From Verrucomicrobiota bacterium (GTDB lineage Bacteria; Verrucomicrobiota; Verrucomicrobiia; Limisphaerales; UBA9464): 64,000 bases of DNA. Numbering within the stretch: the stretch's first letter is position 1; every line of letters begins with the position of its first letter. Location: NCBI GenBank assembly GCA_947471985.1, contig CANIZL010000013.1, positions 1-64,000 of the forward strand, in the 5' to 3' direction. The position numbers were made by a program, and so were the translations under genes. This document shows positions 24,760-32,388 of the stretch, piece after piece. The notes beneath the pieces are model-generated. The model did not search any database. It was not told where the DNA came from and saw only the letters and a program-made list of their open reading frames with translations.

Positions 24760-27006
24760 ATGCTCCCGCAAATGGTCGCCCGGGTCACATTGGAAATCGC
24801 ACTGCGCAAGGAGTTCGATTATTCCATTCCCGAGGACCTCGCGGGCCGCGTCGAGATCGGCTCGCGTGTGAAAGTGCCCTTCGGTTCGCGCTTGGTGCTG
24901 GGTGTCGTGACCGGCCTGCCCGATTCCTCACCGCACACGAATCTCAAACCCCTCGCCGACGTCATCGGCGCCCAGGGTCTGGTGACCCCCAAGGTGCTGG
25001 CCTTGGCCCGGTGGATGGCGGAGTACTATTGCTGTCCGGTCGAAACGGCCCTGAAAAGCGTGCTGCCGGATGCCGTGCGAAAGGAGGAAGCCGGGTGGCG
25101 CGAACGACTCCACGTCCACTATCTCCCGCCCACCGGTGAACTGCCCAAGCTGACCAAGCGGCAGGAAGCCATCTGGCGCATTCTCGAGGAATGGCGCGAA
25201 CTGCCCCTGCAGGAACTGCTCCGACTGGGCGAGACCACCGCCGATACCGTGCGGCGACTCGAAGACAAGGGCCTGGTCCGCATCGGATCCCAGATCGACG
25301 AACGCGATCCCTACGCCCGCGAACTCATCGTCCCGACGCAATCGCTCACGCTGAATCCCGATCAGTTAAACGCCTTCGAGCAAATCACGCGATCCCTCGC
25401 CACGGTCGCGCCCGGCGGCGAAAACCCGCCGTTTCTGCTGCACGGCGTCACGGGTTCCGGCAAGACCGAGGTGTACCTTCAGGCCATCGACCACTGCCTC
25501 ACGCTCGGCCGCGGAGCCATTGTGCTGGTGCCCGAAATCTCCCTCACGCCACAGACCGTCGAACGTTTCAAGGCCCGTTTCAGCACCGGTCCCCGCGCCA
25601 CGCTGGTGGCCGTGTTGCATTCCCACTTGTCCACCGGGGAGCGGCACGACGAATGGCATAAGATCCGCCAGGGCCGCGCCCGCATCGTCATCGGCGCCCG
25701 CTCCGCCATTTTCGCCCCGGTCGATCCGCTCGGACTCATCATCGTCGATGAGGAACACGAGCATTCCTACAAACAGGAGGAGGCGCCGCGCTACCACGCC
25801 CGCGATGTCGCGGTGGTTCGGGGACAGCGCGAAGGCGCAGTGATCGTGCTGGGCTCGGCCACTCCCTCGCTGGAGAGCTATCACAACGCGCGCCGGAAAA
25901 AGTATCGCCTGCTGGAACTGCACACTCGGGCCACGGAACAAAAGATGCCGATCGTGCGCGTGATCGATCTCCGGCTCGAATCGCGAAAAACCAAGAGCGG
26001 TGCCGTCGCCATCTTCACGCCCGAACTCAAGGAGGCCATCACCCAACGCCTGGAGCGCCGGGAGCAGACCATTCTCTTTTTGAACCGCCGCGGCTACAGC
26101 ACCTCGCTGCAGTGCCCCAAGTGCGGGTACGTTGCCGGGTGCCCCAATTGCAGCGTGGCGCTCACGTTTCATCGCGCGGAGCAACGCCTGCTCTGTCACG
26201 TGTGCGGCTATCAGGAGGCCGTGCCGAAGCAGTGTCCGGCTCCCGAATGCCGCAATCCCGCCATCCGGTTCTCCGGCCTGGGCACCGAAAAGGTGGAGGA
26301 AACCCTCACCCGCCTGTTCCCCCACGCGCGGATCGCCCGCATGGATCGCGACACGTTGAAGCGGAAGGATGATTACCGGCGCATTCTCACGGATTTCCGG
26401 ACGGGCAAGCTCGACATCCTGGTGGGCACCCAGATGATCGCGAAGGGACTCCATTTTCCCAACGTCACCTTGGTGGGCGTCTTGTACGCGGATCTCAGCC
26501 TGCACATGCCGGATTTCCGCGCCGGGGAACGGACCTTCCAATTGCTCACGCAAGTCAGTGGGCGGGCCGGCCGCGGAGATGTCGAAGGCGAAGTCTTTGT
26601 CCAAAGCTTCACGCCGTTTCATCCGGCCATCCAGTACGCGCGCCGACACGATTTCCTCGGGTTTTACGATCAGGAAATCGAGTTCCGCGAACAGCTTAAG
26701 TATCCTCCGCTGGCGCGGGTGGCCCTGCTGACCTTGAAGGGGCGCAATGAGGACAAGGTGAAGTTCACCGCGGATGCCCTGCGCAAGGAATTGGATCGAC
26801 GCCTCAGTGCCTGGCGGGATCTGGTCATCGCCGGCCCGGCACCGGCACCGCTCTTGCGGGCGGAATCCTACTACCGCCACCAAATCATGTTGCGAACCAA
26901 AGCCATGGCGCGGCTGAGCCTCGAATTGACAGCCCTTCAGACCGGCTTTCCCCTGCCCGACGACCTGACACTGACCGTCGACGTGGACCCGGTGAATCTC
27001 GTCTGA
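24760..27006 (+). CDS. priA: Primosomal protein N' (PriA helicase)
   Basis: PriA is a 3'-to-5' DNA helicase that restarts stalled replication forks. It has 748 residues from ATG 24760, chosen because GGAG stands 6 bp upstream. The N-terminal DNA-binding domain starts VTLEIALRKEFDYSIPEDL. Walker A is GVTGSGKTE near residue 230, the DEEH box (VDEEHEHSYKQ) lies near 330, and the zinc-binding insert begins at about 451 with CPKCGYVAGCPNCS and continues with CHVCGY. Motifs V-VI (LDILVGTQMIAKGLHFP, QVSGRAGRGDVEG) complete the helicase core. It converges with the lipid kinase gene, only 6 bp apart. Confidence 0.97.
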   Translation: MLPQMVARVTLEIALRKEFDYSIPEDLAGRVEIGSRVKVPFGSRLVLGVVTGLPDSSPHTNLKPLADVIGAQGLVTPKVLALARWMAEYYCCPVETALKSVLPDAVRKEEAGWRERLHVHYLPPTGELPKLTKRQEAIWRILEEWRELPLQELLRLGETTADTVRRLEDKGLVRIGSQIDERDPYARELIVPTQSLTLNPDQLNAFEQITRSLATVAPGGENPPFLLHGVTGSGKTEVYLQAIDHCLTLGRGAIVLVPEISLTPQTVERFKARFSTGPRATLVAVLHSHLSTGERHDEWHKIRQGRARIVIGARSAIFAPVDPLGLIIVDEEHEHSYKQEEAPRYHARDVAVVRGQREGAVIVLGSATPSLESYHNARRKKYRLLELHTRATEQKMPIVRVIDLRLESRKTKSGAVAIFTPELKEAITQRLERREQTILFLNRRGYSTSLQCPKCGYVAGCPNCSVALTFHRAEQRLLCHVCGYQEAVPKQCPAPECRNPAIRFSGLGTEKVEETLTRLFPHARIARMDRDTLKRKDDYRRILTDFRTGKLDILVGTQMIAKGLHFPNVTLVGVLYADLSLHMPDFRAGERTFQLLTQVSGRAGRGDVEGEVFVQSFTPFHPAIQYARRHDFLGFYDQEIEFREQLKYPPLARVALLTLKGRNEDKVKFTADALRKELDRRLSAWRDLVIAGPAPAPLLRAESYYRHQIMLRTKAMARLSLELTALQTGFPLPDDLTLTVDVDPVNLV

Positions 27007-27012
27007 GCGAAG

Positions 27013-27954
27013 TTACGGCGTGATGACCCGCAGCCCGCGGGCATCGAGGGTGAACCGGGCGGGCAAATGCCCCATGTTATCGCCTTCCACGTGGAACGGT
27101 ATTCCCGAACCGGTGGTGGGGGCGGTGGCGGCCGCGGCGCGCAGCACGATTTCCTTGCCCTGCCAGTGGACCAGGCCGGAGGCGGCGCCGAAGCGGCCGC
27201 GGGCGAGCGCGGCGAATTGCCCGGGGAAACGCCACGGAGAAACCCGCTCCACCATCGCCAGATCCAGCTGTCCGTCGTTCAACTGCGCCTGGGGAAACAC
27301 CACCCAACGCCCACCGTAGAAGCGTCCATTGCCGATCAGCGCGAGTTGACCGCTCACTTTTCGGCCGTCGACCTCCGCCTCGACTACGGGCAGCGGCCCG
27401 AACAGCGCCTGCAATCCCGCCCAAACATAAGCCAGCGGTCCGACTTTTTTCTTCAGTTCCCAACTCACCCGCTCGAGCGCGAGGGAATCCAGACCGGCCC
27501 CGCCCATCTGCACGAACCAGCGTCGCATCGGCACCGCCACCGGGGTCCCGCCCGAATACTCCACCAACCCCAAATCCACCCGCCGTTCGCCACCCCGCAG
27601 GAGCAATTGCCAGCCGGCCTCAAAATCACCCGGCACCTGCAACTCCTTCGCGAAAACGTTCACCGTGCCCAAGGGCAGAATTCCCAGGCGGGTGCGTTGG
27701 GGACCGTCCGGGACTTGGGCGAGTCCATTGACGACTTCATTGACGGTCCCATCGCCCCCGGCGGCCACGAGCGTCGTGCACCCGTGCTCCACCGCTTCGC
27801 GGGCCTGCGTCACGGCGTCGCCGGCGCTGCGCGTGGGCCGGAGCACCACAACGACACCGGCGACCTGCGCCGCCCGCATCGCGATATTCAAACGGGCCCG
27901 GAACGCCGCGGCCTTGTCGCCGCGGGCAGTCGGATTGAAGACGATGGCAATCAC
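27013..27954 (-). CDS. Diacylglycerol kinase-like lipid kinase
   Basis: The product belongs to the YegS/BmrU/DgkB lipid kinase family, which phosphorylates lipids such as diacylglycerol at the inner membrane. From GTG 27954 it is about 313 residues and starts VIAIVFNPTARGDKA, the usual family start; a GTG at 27996 would add 14 atypical residues. The nucleotide-binding motif AAGGDGTVNEVVNGL lies near residue 66, then LGILPLGTVNVFAKEL. Later the family's GNGRFYGGRWVVFPQAQLNDGQLDL segment and a DGDN-like VEGDN motif are visible. It is downstream of the lipoprotein gene on the same strand. Confidence 0.88.
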   Translation of the reverse strand: MIAIVFNPTARGDKAAAFRARLNIAMRAAQVAGVVVVLRPTRSAGDAVTQAREAVEHGCTTLVAAGGDGTVNEVVNGLAQVPDGPQRTRLGILPLGTVNVFAKELQVPGDFEAGWQLLLRGGERRVDLGLVEYSGGTPVAVPMRRWFVQMGGAGLDSLALERVSWELKKKVGPLAYVWAGLQALFGPLPVVEAEVDGRKVSGQLALIGNGRFYGGRWVVFPQAQLNDGQLDLAMVERVSPWRFPGQFAALARGRFGAASGLVHWQGKEIVLRAAAATAPTTGSGIPFHVEGDNMGHLPARFTLDARGLRVITP

Positions 27955-28042
27955 GCCGAAAAACGGCCCACGATGGGGGCCGCAATTGGGGCCCACAGTG
28001 AAGCCGCGATGGGGACCGGGCCGCCCGCCCAGAGGGCCACGC

Positions 28043-28438
28043 TCACTTGGAGCCCGGAACCACCAGGCGATACTCGGGCGACCAATCGCTGTTGGTCACG
28101 ACCGCGCGCCCCAAGCCGGGGTACCAGAAATCGAACTTGTACTTGTAGGGCACGTACGCCTTGCCCGGCGGCAGCGGCACCGCGGCCTCCCAACGATCCG
28201 CCGTGCGCGGCACGCGGGACATCGGATACAGCTTCGCGTCCACCATGACGTAGGCGCTCACCTTGGCCGACGTCGATCCGCGGCGCGGGGATTCCCACTC
28301 CACCTCGAAGGGATAAATGCTGTCCGGCTGCGGCGGAACCGCCCGGGGGGTGAGGTTGGTGACGTCGGTGCTGCAACCGGACAGGAGGCCCAGCAGGCCC
28401 AGGCCGACCGCGGCGCAGAAAACTTGAGAACGCTTCAC
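28043..28438 (-). CDS. Hypothetical lipoprotein
   Basis: From GTG 28438 the product is 131 residues with a lipoprotein signal (VFCAAVGLGLLGLLSGC), the lipidated Cys being C22, so it should be anchored in a membrane on the periplasmic side. The mature part is beta-rich (FEVEWESPRRGSTSAKVSAYVMVDAKLYPM) and aromatic near the end (YVPYKYKFDFWYPGLGR), resembling small immunoglobulin-like domains. No catalytic motif is visible. The longer frame to 28576 lacks a signal peptide at its start and overlaps the downstream terminator region. It is upstream of the lipid kinase on the same strand, about 90 bp apart. Confidence 0.65.
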   Translation of the reverse strand: MKRSQVFCAAVGLGLLGLLSGCSTDVTNLTPRAVPPQPDSIYPFEVEWESPRRGSTSAKVSAYVMVDAKLYPMSRVPRTADRWEAAVPLPPGKAYVPYKYKFDFWYPGLGRAVVTNSDWSPEYRLVVPGSK

Positions 28439-28591
28439 GGGAGTAGCCTGCGCGATTTTCCCCCGGGTTGGCAAGGCGCGGCACAGGATTCGCACGGCTT
28501 CCTGCCGCCCGAGCCCGGGTGCAGACAGCACCTCGCGAAGCACCCCGCGACCGAGCCGCACGGGCGCAAACTCCAACGGGCCCCAAAAAAC

Positions 28592-28627
28592 ACCACAGGG
28601 ACGGATCCCGGAGAGATCCGTCCCTGT
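28592..28627 (-). terminator. Intrinsic terminator after the peroxiredoxin gene
   Basis: A perfect 13-bp inverted repeat (ACAGGGACGGATC at 28595-28607 with its complement at 28615-28627) encloses a 7-base loop. On the minus strand it follows the peroxiredoxin stop by about 25 bp and is followed by GGTGTTTTTTGG, a T-rich tract. Confidence 0.88.
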
Positions 28628-28652
28628 TTAAATCAATCTGAGCGCTGGCGAC

Positions 28653-29288
28653 TCAGCGATTCGGCTGCGGGGTGTAGCGCAGATACGGCTTCACGCGCCG
28701 GATGCCCTTCGGGAACAATGTCACCGCTTCTTCATCCTTCACCGCGGGTGTGATGATGCAATCCTCGCCCGCCTTCCAATCCGCCGGCGTCGCCACGCGG
28801 AATTTGGACGTCAGCTGCAGTGAATCGATCACGCGCAACAGCTCGATGAAATTGCGGCCCGTCGACGCCGGATACGTGAGCGTGAGTTTAATCTTCTTGT
28901 CGGGCCCGATGATGAACACGGAGCGCACCGTCGCTTTGTCATCCGCGTTCGGATGGATCATGTCATAGAGGGTCGCGACATTGCGATCCGGATCCGCGAT
29001 GATGGGGAAATTGACCGTCGTGTGCTGGGTTTCGTTGATATCGCCCACCCAGCCCTGATGGGATTCCAGGGTATCGACGCTGACCGCGGCGACCTTGACG
29101 TTGCGTTGGGCGAATTCGTCACGGAGCCGCGCGGTGGCGCCCAGCTCGGTGGTGCAGACCGGGGTGTAATCCGCCGGGTGGGAGAAGAGGATGCCCCAGG
29201 AATTCCCCAACCATTCGTGGAACCGGAAGGTCCCCTCGGTGGTGGCTGCGGTGAAATCGGGCGCGATGTCGCCAAGTCGAAGTGCCAT
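28653..29288 (-). CDS. Peroxiredoxin, 1-Cys (Prx6) type
   Basis: Peroxiredoxins reduce peroxides through a reactive cysteine. The product is 211 residues, which fits the Prx6/AhpC-like long form. The peroxidatic Cys is in the signature HPADYTPVCTTELG near residue 45, preceded by LGDIAPDFTAATTEG. Downstream it has the SVDTLESHQGWVGDI and FPIIADPDRNVATLYDMI segments and the long C-terminal arm DWKAGEDCIITPAVKDEEA typical of Prx6. A Cys in that arm (EDCII) is where some members have a second cysteine, so 1-Cys chemistry is probable rather than certain. It is monocistronic, with a strong terminator behind it. Confidence 0.95.
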   Translation of the reverse strand: MALRLGDIAPDFTAATTEGTFRFHEWLGNSWGILFSHPADYTPVCTTELGATARLRDEFAQRNVKVAAVSVDTLESHQGWVGDINETQHTTVNFPIIADPDRNVATLYDMIHPNADDKATVRSVFIIGPDKKIKLTLTYPASTGRNFIELLRVIDSLQLTSKFRVATPADWKAGEDCIITPAVKDEEAVTLFPKGIRRVKPYLRYTPQPNR

Positions 29289-29392
29289 ATTTCTTTAATC
29301 CTCCCGGGACAACTTGCCGCGGGAGACGCTCAGGATATCCCCCCGCGCGCCGGAGGCAATGGCGGGCACCCACGCCGTACCGATTGCGCACG

Positions 29393-29427
29393 TTCGTGGT
29401 TCGTGGTTCGTGGTTCGTGGTTCGTGG
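29393..29427 (+). repeat. TTCGTGG tandem repeat, five units
   Basis: TTCGTGG is repeated five times exactly, then decays as TTCGG. It directly adjoins the start of three-hairpin copy 1, which begins GGAGTTCCGG. The GTTCGGAGT-like entry of the other copies may be a shortened version of the same edge. Confidence 0.9.
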
Positions 29428-29430
29428 TTC

Positions 29431-29615
29431 GGAGTTCCGGATTTATCCGGCGGAGCTTGCGACCGGTCGAGCGCGTCGGAGGTCCCATCGCCCATCCGGC
29501 ATGTGCCCACGTTTCCGCCTGAAGGCGGGACTCCGTACCGGCGAAAGGCAAATTCCACGGCTATTTCCCCTTCTGTTCCGGAACCCCAACTCGCCGGTTG
29601 AAAAACCAGCGTTAC
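29431..29615 (+). repeat. Three-hairpin repeat, copy 1
   Basis: Hairpin 1 is CCGGATTTATCCGG at 29437-29450, hairpin 2 is CCGCCTGAAGGCGG at 29515-29528, and hairpin 3 starts at 29592 (CGCCGGTTGAAAAACCAGCG). The hairpin starts are 78 and 77 bp apart, as in the other copies. The sequence between hairpins is partly conserved as well (CTTGCGACCGGTCGAGCG, GGGACTCCGTACC). Confidence 0.88.
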
Positions 29616-29706
29616 CGATACTGCGCGTCCAACCTCCTCAAGCCGCCCACAAACACCCTTGGTTACTCCCGCCTCGCCCGCTTGCTTCCGCCGTCACCGT
29701 GCACCA

Positions 29707-29722
29707 ACATGTAATTGCATGT
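29707..29722. promoter_or_regulatory. Palindromic operator-like site before the TA pair
   Basis: ACATGTAATTGCATGT has 5-bp half-sites around 6 bp, and CATG recurs again just before 29733, giving three CATG boxes 10-11 bp apart. It lies 25 bp upstream of the antitoxin ATG at 29748. Antitoxins of the Phd type usually repress their own operon through such sites (inference here). Confidence 0.5.
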
Positions 29723-29747
29723 TTAAAGCATGGGAAAAACCGATACC

Positions 29748-30038
29748 ATGATTCACCTCTCCGACATTCATTCGCTGACCGATTTTCAGCGCGACGCGAA
29801 GACCCATCTCAAGCAACTCAAGAAATCGGGCCGGCCGAGTGTCCTGACGGTCAACGGCAAAGCGGCCGTGGTCATCCAGGACGCGGCGGCCTACCAGTCG
29901 ATGCTCGATTTGCTCGACCGCGCTGAGGCGATTGCCGGTATCCAGCGCGGATTGGACTCCCTCCATCGTGAAGAAGGTGAACCCGCATCCTCAGTTTTTG
30001 ACCGAATTCAAGCCAAGCACCGCATTACCGCGCCATGA
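29748..30038 (+). CDS. Type II antitoxin, Phd/YefM family
   Basis: The product has 96 residues from ATG 29748 (an ATG at 29730 is in frame and would overlap the palindromic operator-like region). The N-terminal half is a Phd/YefM DNA-binding fold: SDIHSLTDFQRDAKTHLKQLKKSGRPSVLTVNGKAAVVIQDAAAY. The C-terminal half (LLDRAEAIAGIQRGLDSLHREEGEPASSVFDRI) is the toxin-neutralising tail. The toxin gene follows with a 4-bp ATGA overlap. The pair lies between three-hairpin repeat copies 1 and 2, which suggests it arrived with or within a mobile segment. Confidence 0.88.
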   Translation: MIHLSDIHSLTDFQRDAKTHLKQLKKSGRPSVLTVNGKAAVVIQDAAAYQSMLDLLDRAEAIAGIQRGLDSLHREEGEPASSVFDRIQAKHRITAP

Positions 30039-30358
30039 CCCGCTGGCCGGTCGTCATTCAGCCCCCCGCCGCGGCTGAAATCGAGGCCGCCTACGTGTGG
30101 ATTGCCGAAAGCAATCCCGCTGCCGCGGCGACCTGGCTTTTCGGCCTAAGAGCAGCGATCCAGGGCCTGAGTAAATTGCCCGAGCGCTGTCCGTTGGCCC
30201 CGGAAAACTCAGCGTTTAAGGAGGAGATTCGCGAACTCATCTACGGCAAACGGAGCGGACGCTACCGGATATTTTTCACCATCCGGGCCACGACCGTTCA
30301 CGTCCTCCACGTCCGCCACGGGGCCCGTGACCAACTGAAACCCGGGTCCGAAGAGTGA
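30035..30358 (+). CDS. Type II toxin, RelE/ParE family
   Basis: The product has 107 residues with the ParE/RelE fold pattern: IQPPAAAEIEAAYVWIAESNPAAAATW, LSKLPERCPLAPEN, then the beta-strand core IRELIYGKRSGRYRIFFTIRATTVHVLHVRHGARDQL. The GRYRIFF strand and the closing VRHGARD basic motif match members that either cleave mRNA on ribosomes (RelE) or poison gyrase (ParE); sequence alone does not decide which. Its ATG overlaps the antitoxin stop, so translation is coupled and the complex can repress the operon. Confidence 0.87.
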   Translation: MTRWPVVIQPPAAAEIEAAYVWIAESNPAAAATWLFGLRAAIQGLSKLPERCPLAPENSAFKEEIRELIYGKRSGRYRIFFTIRATTVHVLHVRHGARDQLKPGSEE

Positions 30359-30457
30359 CCGGGAATCCAATTCCGACTTTGAATTCCTGATCCGCCCCCT
30401 GAAGGATCGGATTCCAAGGGCCAACCACCGCCCCATCCAGCGCGTGACGGGTCCCCC

Positions 30458-30647
30458 GGTTCGGAATCCCGGATTTATCCGGCACGGCTCTCGCCCGGTC
30501 GCGCACGTTAGGTGTTCCCCCGCCGATCCATCCAGTGCAAACCCAACCGCCTGAAGGCGGGACTCCGCACCGAAGGCTCGGGACTTCCCGATCTATTTCC
30601 CCAGATCTGACGGAACCCTGACTCGCCGGTTGGAAAACCAGTGGTAC
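30458..30647 (+). repeat. Three-hairpin repeat, copy 2
   Basis: Hairpin 1 is at 30469-30482, hairpin 2 at 30547-30560 and hairpin 3 from 30624 (CGCCGGTTGGAAAACCAG). The hairpin-to-hairpin distances are 78 and 77 bp, identical to copy 1, although the sequence between hairpins has drifted more than in the other copies. Confidence 0.88.
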
Positions 30648-30680
30648 AGGGGCGGCGCATTCCAAGTTCGGAGTTCCCAG

Positions 30681-30794
30681 GTTCGGAGTACCGGATTTAT
30701 CCGGCGGGGCTTGCGACCGGTCGAGAGCGTCGGAAGTCCCATCGCCCATCCGGCAAGCGCACAAGTTTTCGCCTGAAGGCGGGACTCCGCACCC
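30681..30794 (+). repeat. Three-hairpin repeat, copy 3 (truncated)
   Basis: Hairpin 1 is at 30691-30704 and hairpin 2 at 30770-30781, about 78 bp apart. Hairpin 3 is missing because the stop codon of the minus-strand gene follows at 30798. Confidence 0.82.
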
Positions 30795-30797
30795 AAC

Positions 30798-31748
30798 TCA
30801 GCGGCAGGGAATCGTCAATTCCGGCCCGGTCGCATTCAATTGAAGGGGTTCGAGGCGATCCAGGATCAGCGCCGCCTCGTCCCCCAGTTCCGACGCCCAC
30901 CGCTGCTGAAAAATGGCGCGATACGATCGCAGCACTTCCTTCATTTCCGCGGACTCTTCCGCCGCCGACGCCTGATAACTCGCGGAAAGACTGACCCCAT
31001 TCCGGTCCGGTGACGTTTTGAGGGCCTTCACCGCCGCCGCAGAATGTCTCGCGTCATCCGCCATCACACCCTCCAAATAGCTTTTCAATCCCACATAAAC
31101 ACAACCATCCATGAACAATTGCCCCCGTAACGGATTGGCCTCGGTGTGGGCGAAGGATTGAAGGATATTCGAGTAGCCCGCGGTTCCGGAACTCAACAGC
31201 TGGGAATAGCGTTCGTACAAAGGATCGTCGGGGGCGAGGGCCTCCGCGTCCGCGGTTGGCGGCGGACTTGAAGAATTCTCCTTGGGCGCGGCACTCAATT
31301 GCTCAAAAGCCTCCCCCGCACCCTCGCACTTCAAATCCGAAAAACGCGCGGCATAGGCATAATCATTCAGAAACAGCTTCTGTTGCAATCCGTCCAAGCG
31401 TTTGCGGCCATTACTGCCAGATTTGAACTTTTCCTTCTCGCGCTCGATCCAGCCAAAGGTATCCCTCGCCAAAGACAGTTTGGCGTTTTCCAGGATATTT
31501 TCCGAACTGGTCCCCACAGCCCTCGGCGGCCGATTTCCCGGCGGGCGAGTTTGCGATTTGACCGGCAGTTGGGCTGGCCCGGATCCCGGCGCAGAAGTCG
31601 GGCGGTCCTCGGGACGCTGAGCCGACTCCGAACGGCGCGAAAATTGAACCTTCGTAACCAACAAAGCCAAAAGCAGGGCCAAAAACGCCACCGTTATCAG
31701 GATGAGTCTTGGAGATTTCACATTAACGGCTTCCGGCTTCTTCGACAC
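30798..31748 (-). CDS. Hypothetical single-pass membrane protein
   Basis: From GTG 31748 (preceded by GAGGG at 9 bp) the product is 316 residues; an ATG at 31808 would add 20. There is one N-terminal membrane segment (LILITVAFLALLLALLV) and then a Pro/Ser/Arg-rich linker of about 45 residues. The C-terminal 230 residues look soluble and mostly helical (ENAKLSLARDTFGWIEREKEKF and later EMKEVLRSYRAIFQQRWASELGDEAALILDRLEPL). I do not recognise the family. It is an orphan between two clusters of three-hairpin repeats, in an accessory patch with the toxin-antitoxin pair. Confidence 0.55.
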   Translation of the reverse strand: MSKKPEAVNVKSPRLILITVAFLALLLALLVTKVQFSRRSESAQRPEDRPTSAPGSGPAQLPVKSQTRPPGNRPPRAVGTSSENILENAKLSLARDTFGWIEREKEKFKSGSNGRKRLDGLQQKLFLNDYAYAARFSDLKCEGAGEAFEQLSAAPKENSSSPPPTADAEALAPDDPLYERYSQLLSSGTAGYSNILQSFAHTEANPLRGQLFMDGCVYVGLKSYLEGVMADDARHSAAAVKALKTSPDRNGVSLSASYQASAAEESAEMKEVLRSYRAIFQQRWASELGDEAALILDRLEPLQLNATGPELTIPCR

Positions 31749-31932
31749 AGCATTGCACCCTCTTTTCTGTCCCGCCTTCGGGGGTGACCCAGGACATTTG
31801 CCATCCACTCATGAAGGCATTTGGGGGCGACGATGGGGCGGCATTCGGGTCTCGGAAATCACGAGAGGAAGGCTACCTTCCGCGTCCATTTTCACGCAAG
31901 TGATTTCATTTCCGTCACCAACGCCAAGCCCA

Positions 31933-32123
31933 GGTTCGGATTCCCGGATTTATCCGGCGGAGCTTGCGGCGGGTCGAGCGGGTGAGGAGTCCCTTCGCTC
32001 GTCCTGCAGGTGCACACCCCACCGCCTAAAGGCGGAACTCCGTACCAGCGGGTGGCAATTTCCCGATCTATTTTCCACGCTGTCCCGAAACCCCGACTCG
32101 CCGGTTGGAAAACCAGCGGTACA
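31933..32123 (+). repeat. Three-hairpin repeat, copy 4
   Basis: Hairpin 1 is at 31944-31957, hairpin 2 at 32022-32035 (CCGCCTAAAGGCGG, with a loop change that keeps the stem) and hairpin 3 from 32099. The distances are 78 and 77 bp. The loop variation with an intact stem suggests the structure, not only the sequence, is maintained. Confidence 0.88.
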
Positions 32124-32140
32124 GGCATGGCGCCTGCCGG

Positions 32141-32344
32141 GTTCGGAGTGCCCGGTTTGGAGTACCGGATTTATCCGGCGGGGCTTGCGACCGGTCGAGC
32201 GAGTGAGGAGTCCCTTCGCTCGTCCTGCTGGTGCACACGTCTCCGCCTGAAGGCGGGACTCCGTACCAGCGGCTCGCGCCTCCCGATATATTTCCCACGC
32301 TGTCCCGAAACCCCGACTCGCCGATTGGAAAACCAGCGGTACAG
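32141..32344 (+). repeat. Three-hairpin repeat, copy 5
   Basis: Hairpin 1 is at 32165-32178, hairpin 2 at 32243-32256 and hairpin 3 from 32319, with distances of 78 and 76 bp. It follows copy 4 after only 17 bp in the same orientation and ends about 45 bp before the stop of the efflux permease gene. Confidence 0.88.
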
Positions 32345-32388
32345 GATTCGCGGGCCGCGAGTCCGTGGGTCGCCCTCCCCCTTCCCGC

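Larger units (their letters stand above)
29289..29729. other. Intergenic region with tandem repeat and three-hairpin copy 1
   Basis: This gap of about 440 bp between the divergent peroxiredoxin and antitoxin genes holds a 7-bp tandem array (29393-29427), the first full three-hairpin repeat (29431-29615) and a palindromic operator-like site in front of the toxin-antitoxin pair. Open frames crossing it are repeat-derived and are not called genes. Confidence 0.6.
30359..30797. other. Intergenic region with three-hairpin copies 2 and 3
   Basis: This stretch of about 440 bp between the toxin stop and the stop of the convergent minus-strand gene is mostly two repeat copies in direct orientation (30458-30647 and 30681-30794). 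Copy 3 loses hairpin 3 where the neighbouring coding sequence begins. No gene is supported. Confidence 0.6.
31749..32388. other. Intergenic region with three-hairpin copies 4 and 5
   Basis: This region of about 640 bp lies between the orphan membrane-protein gene and the last gene of the efflux operon. Nearly 400 bp of it is the pair of repeats at 31933-32123 and 32141-32344. Frames crossing it reproduce repeat-derived peptides and are not called genes. Confidence 0.6.
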
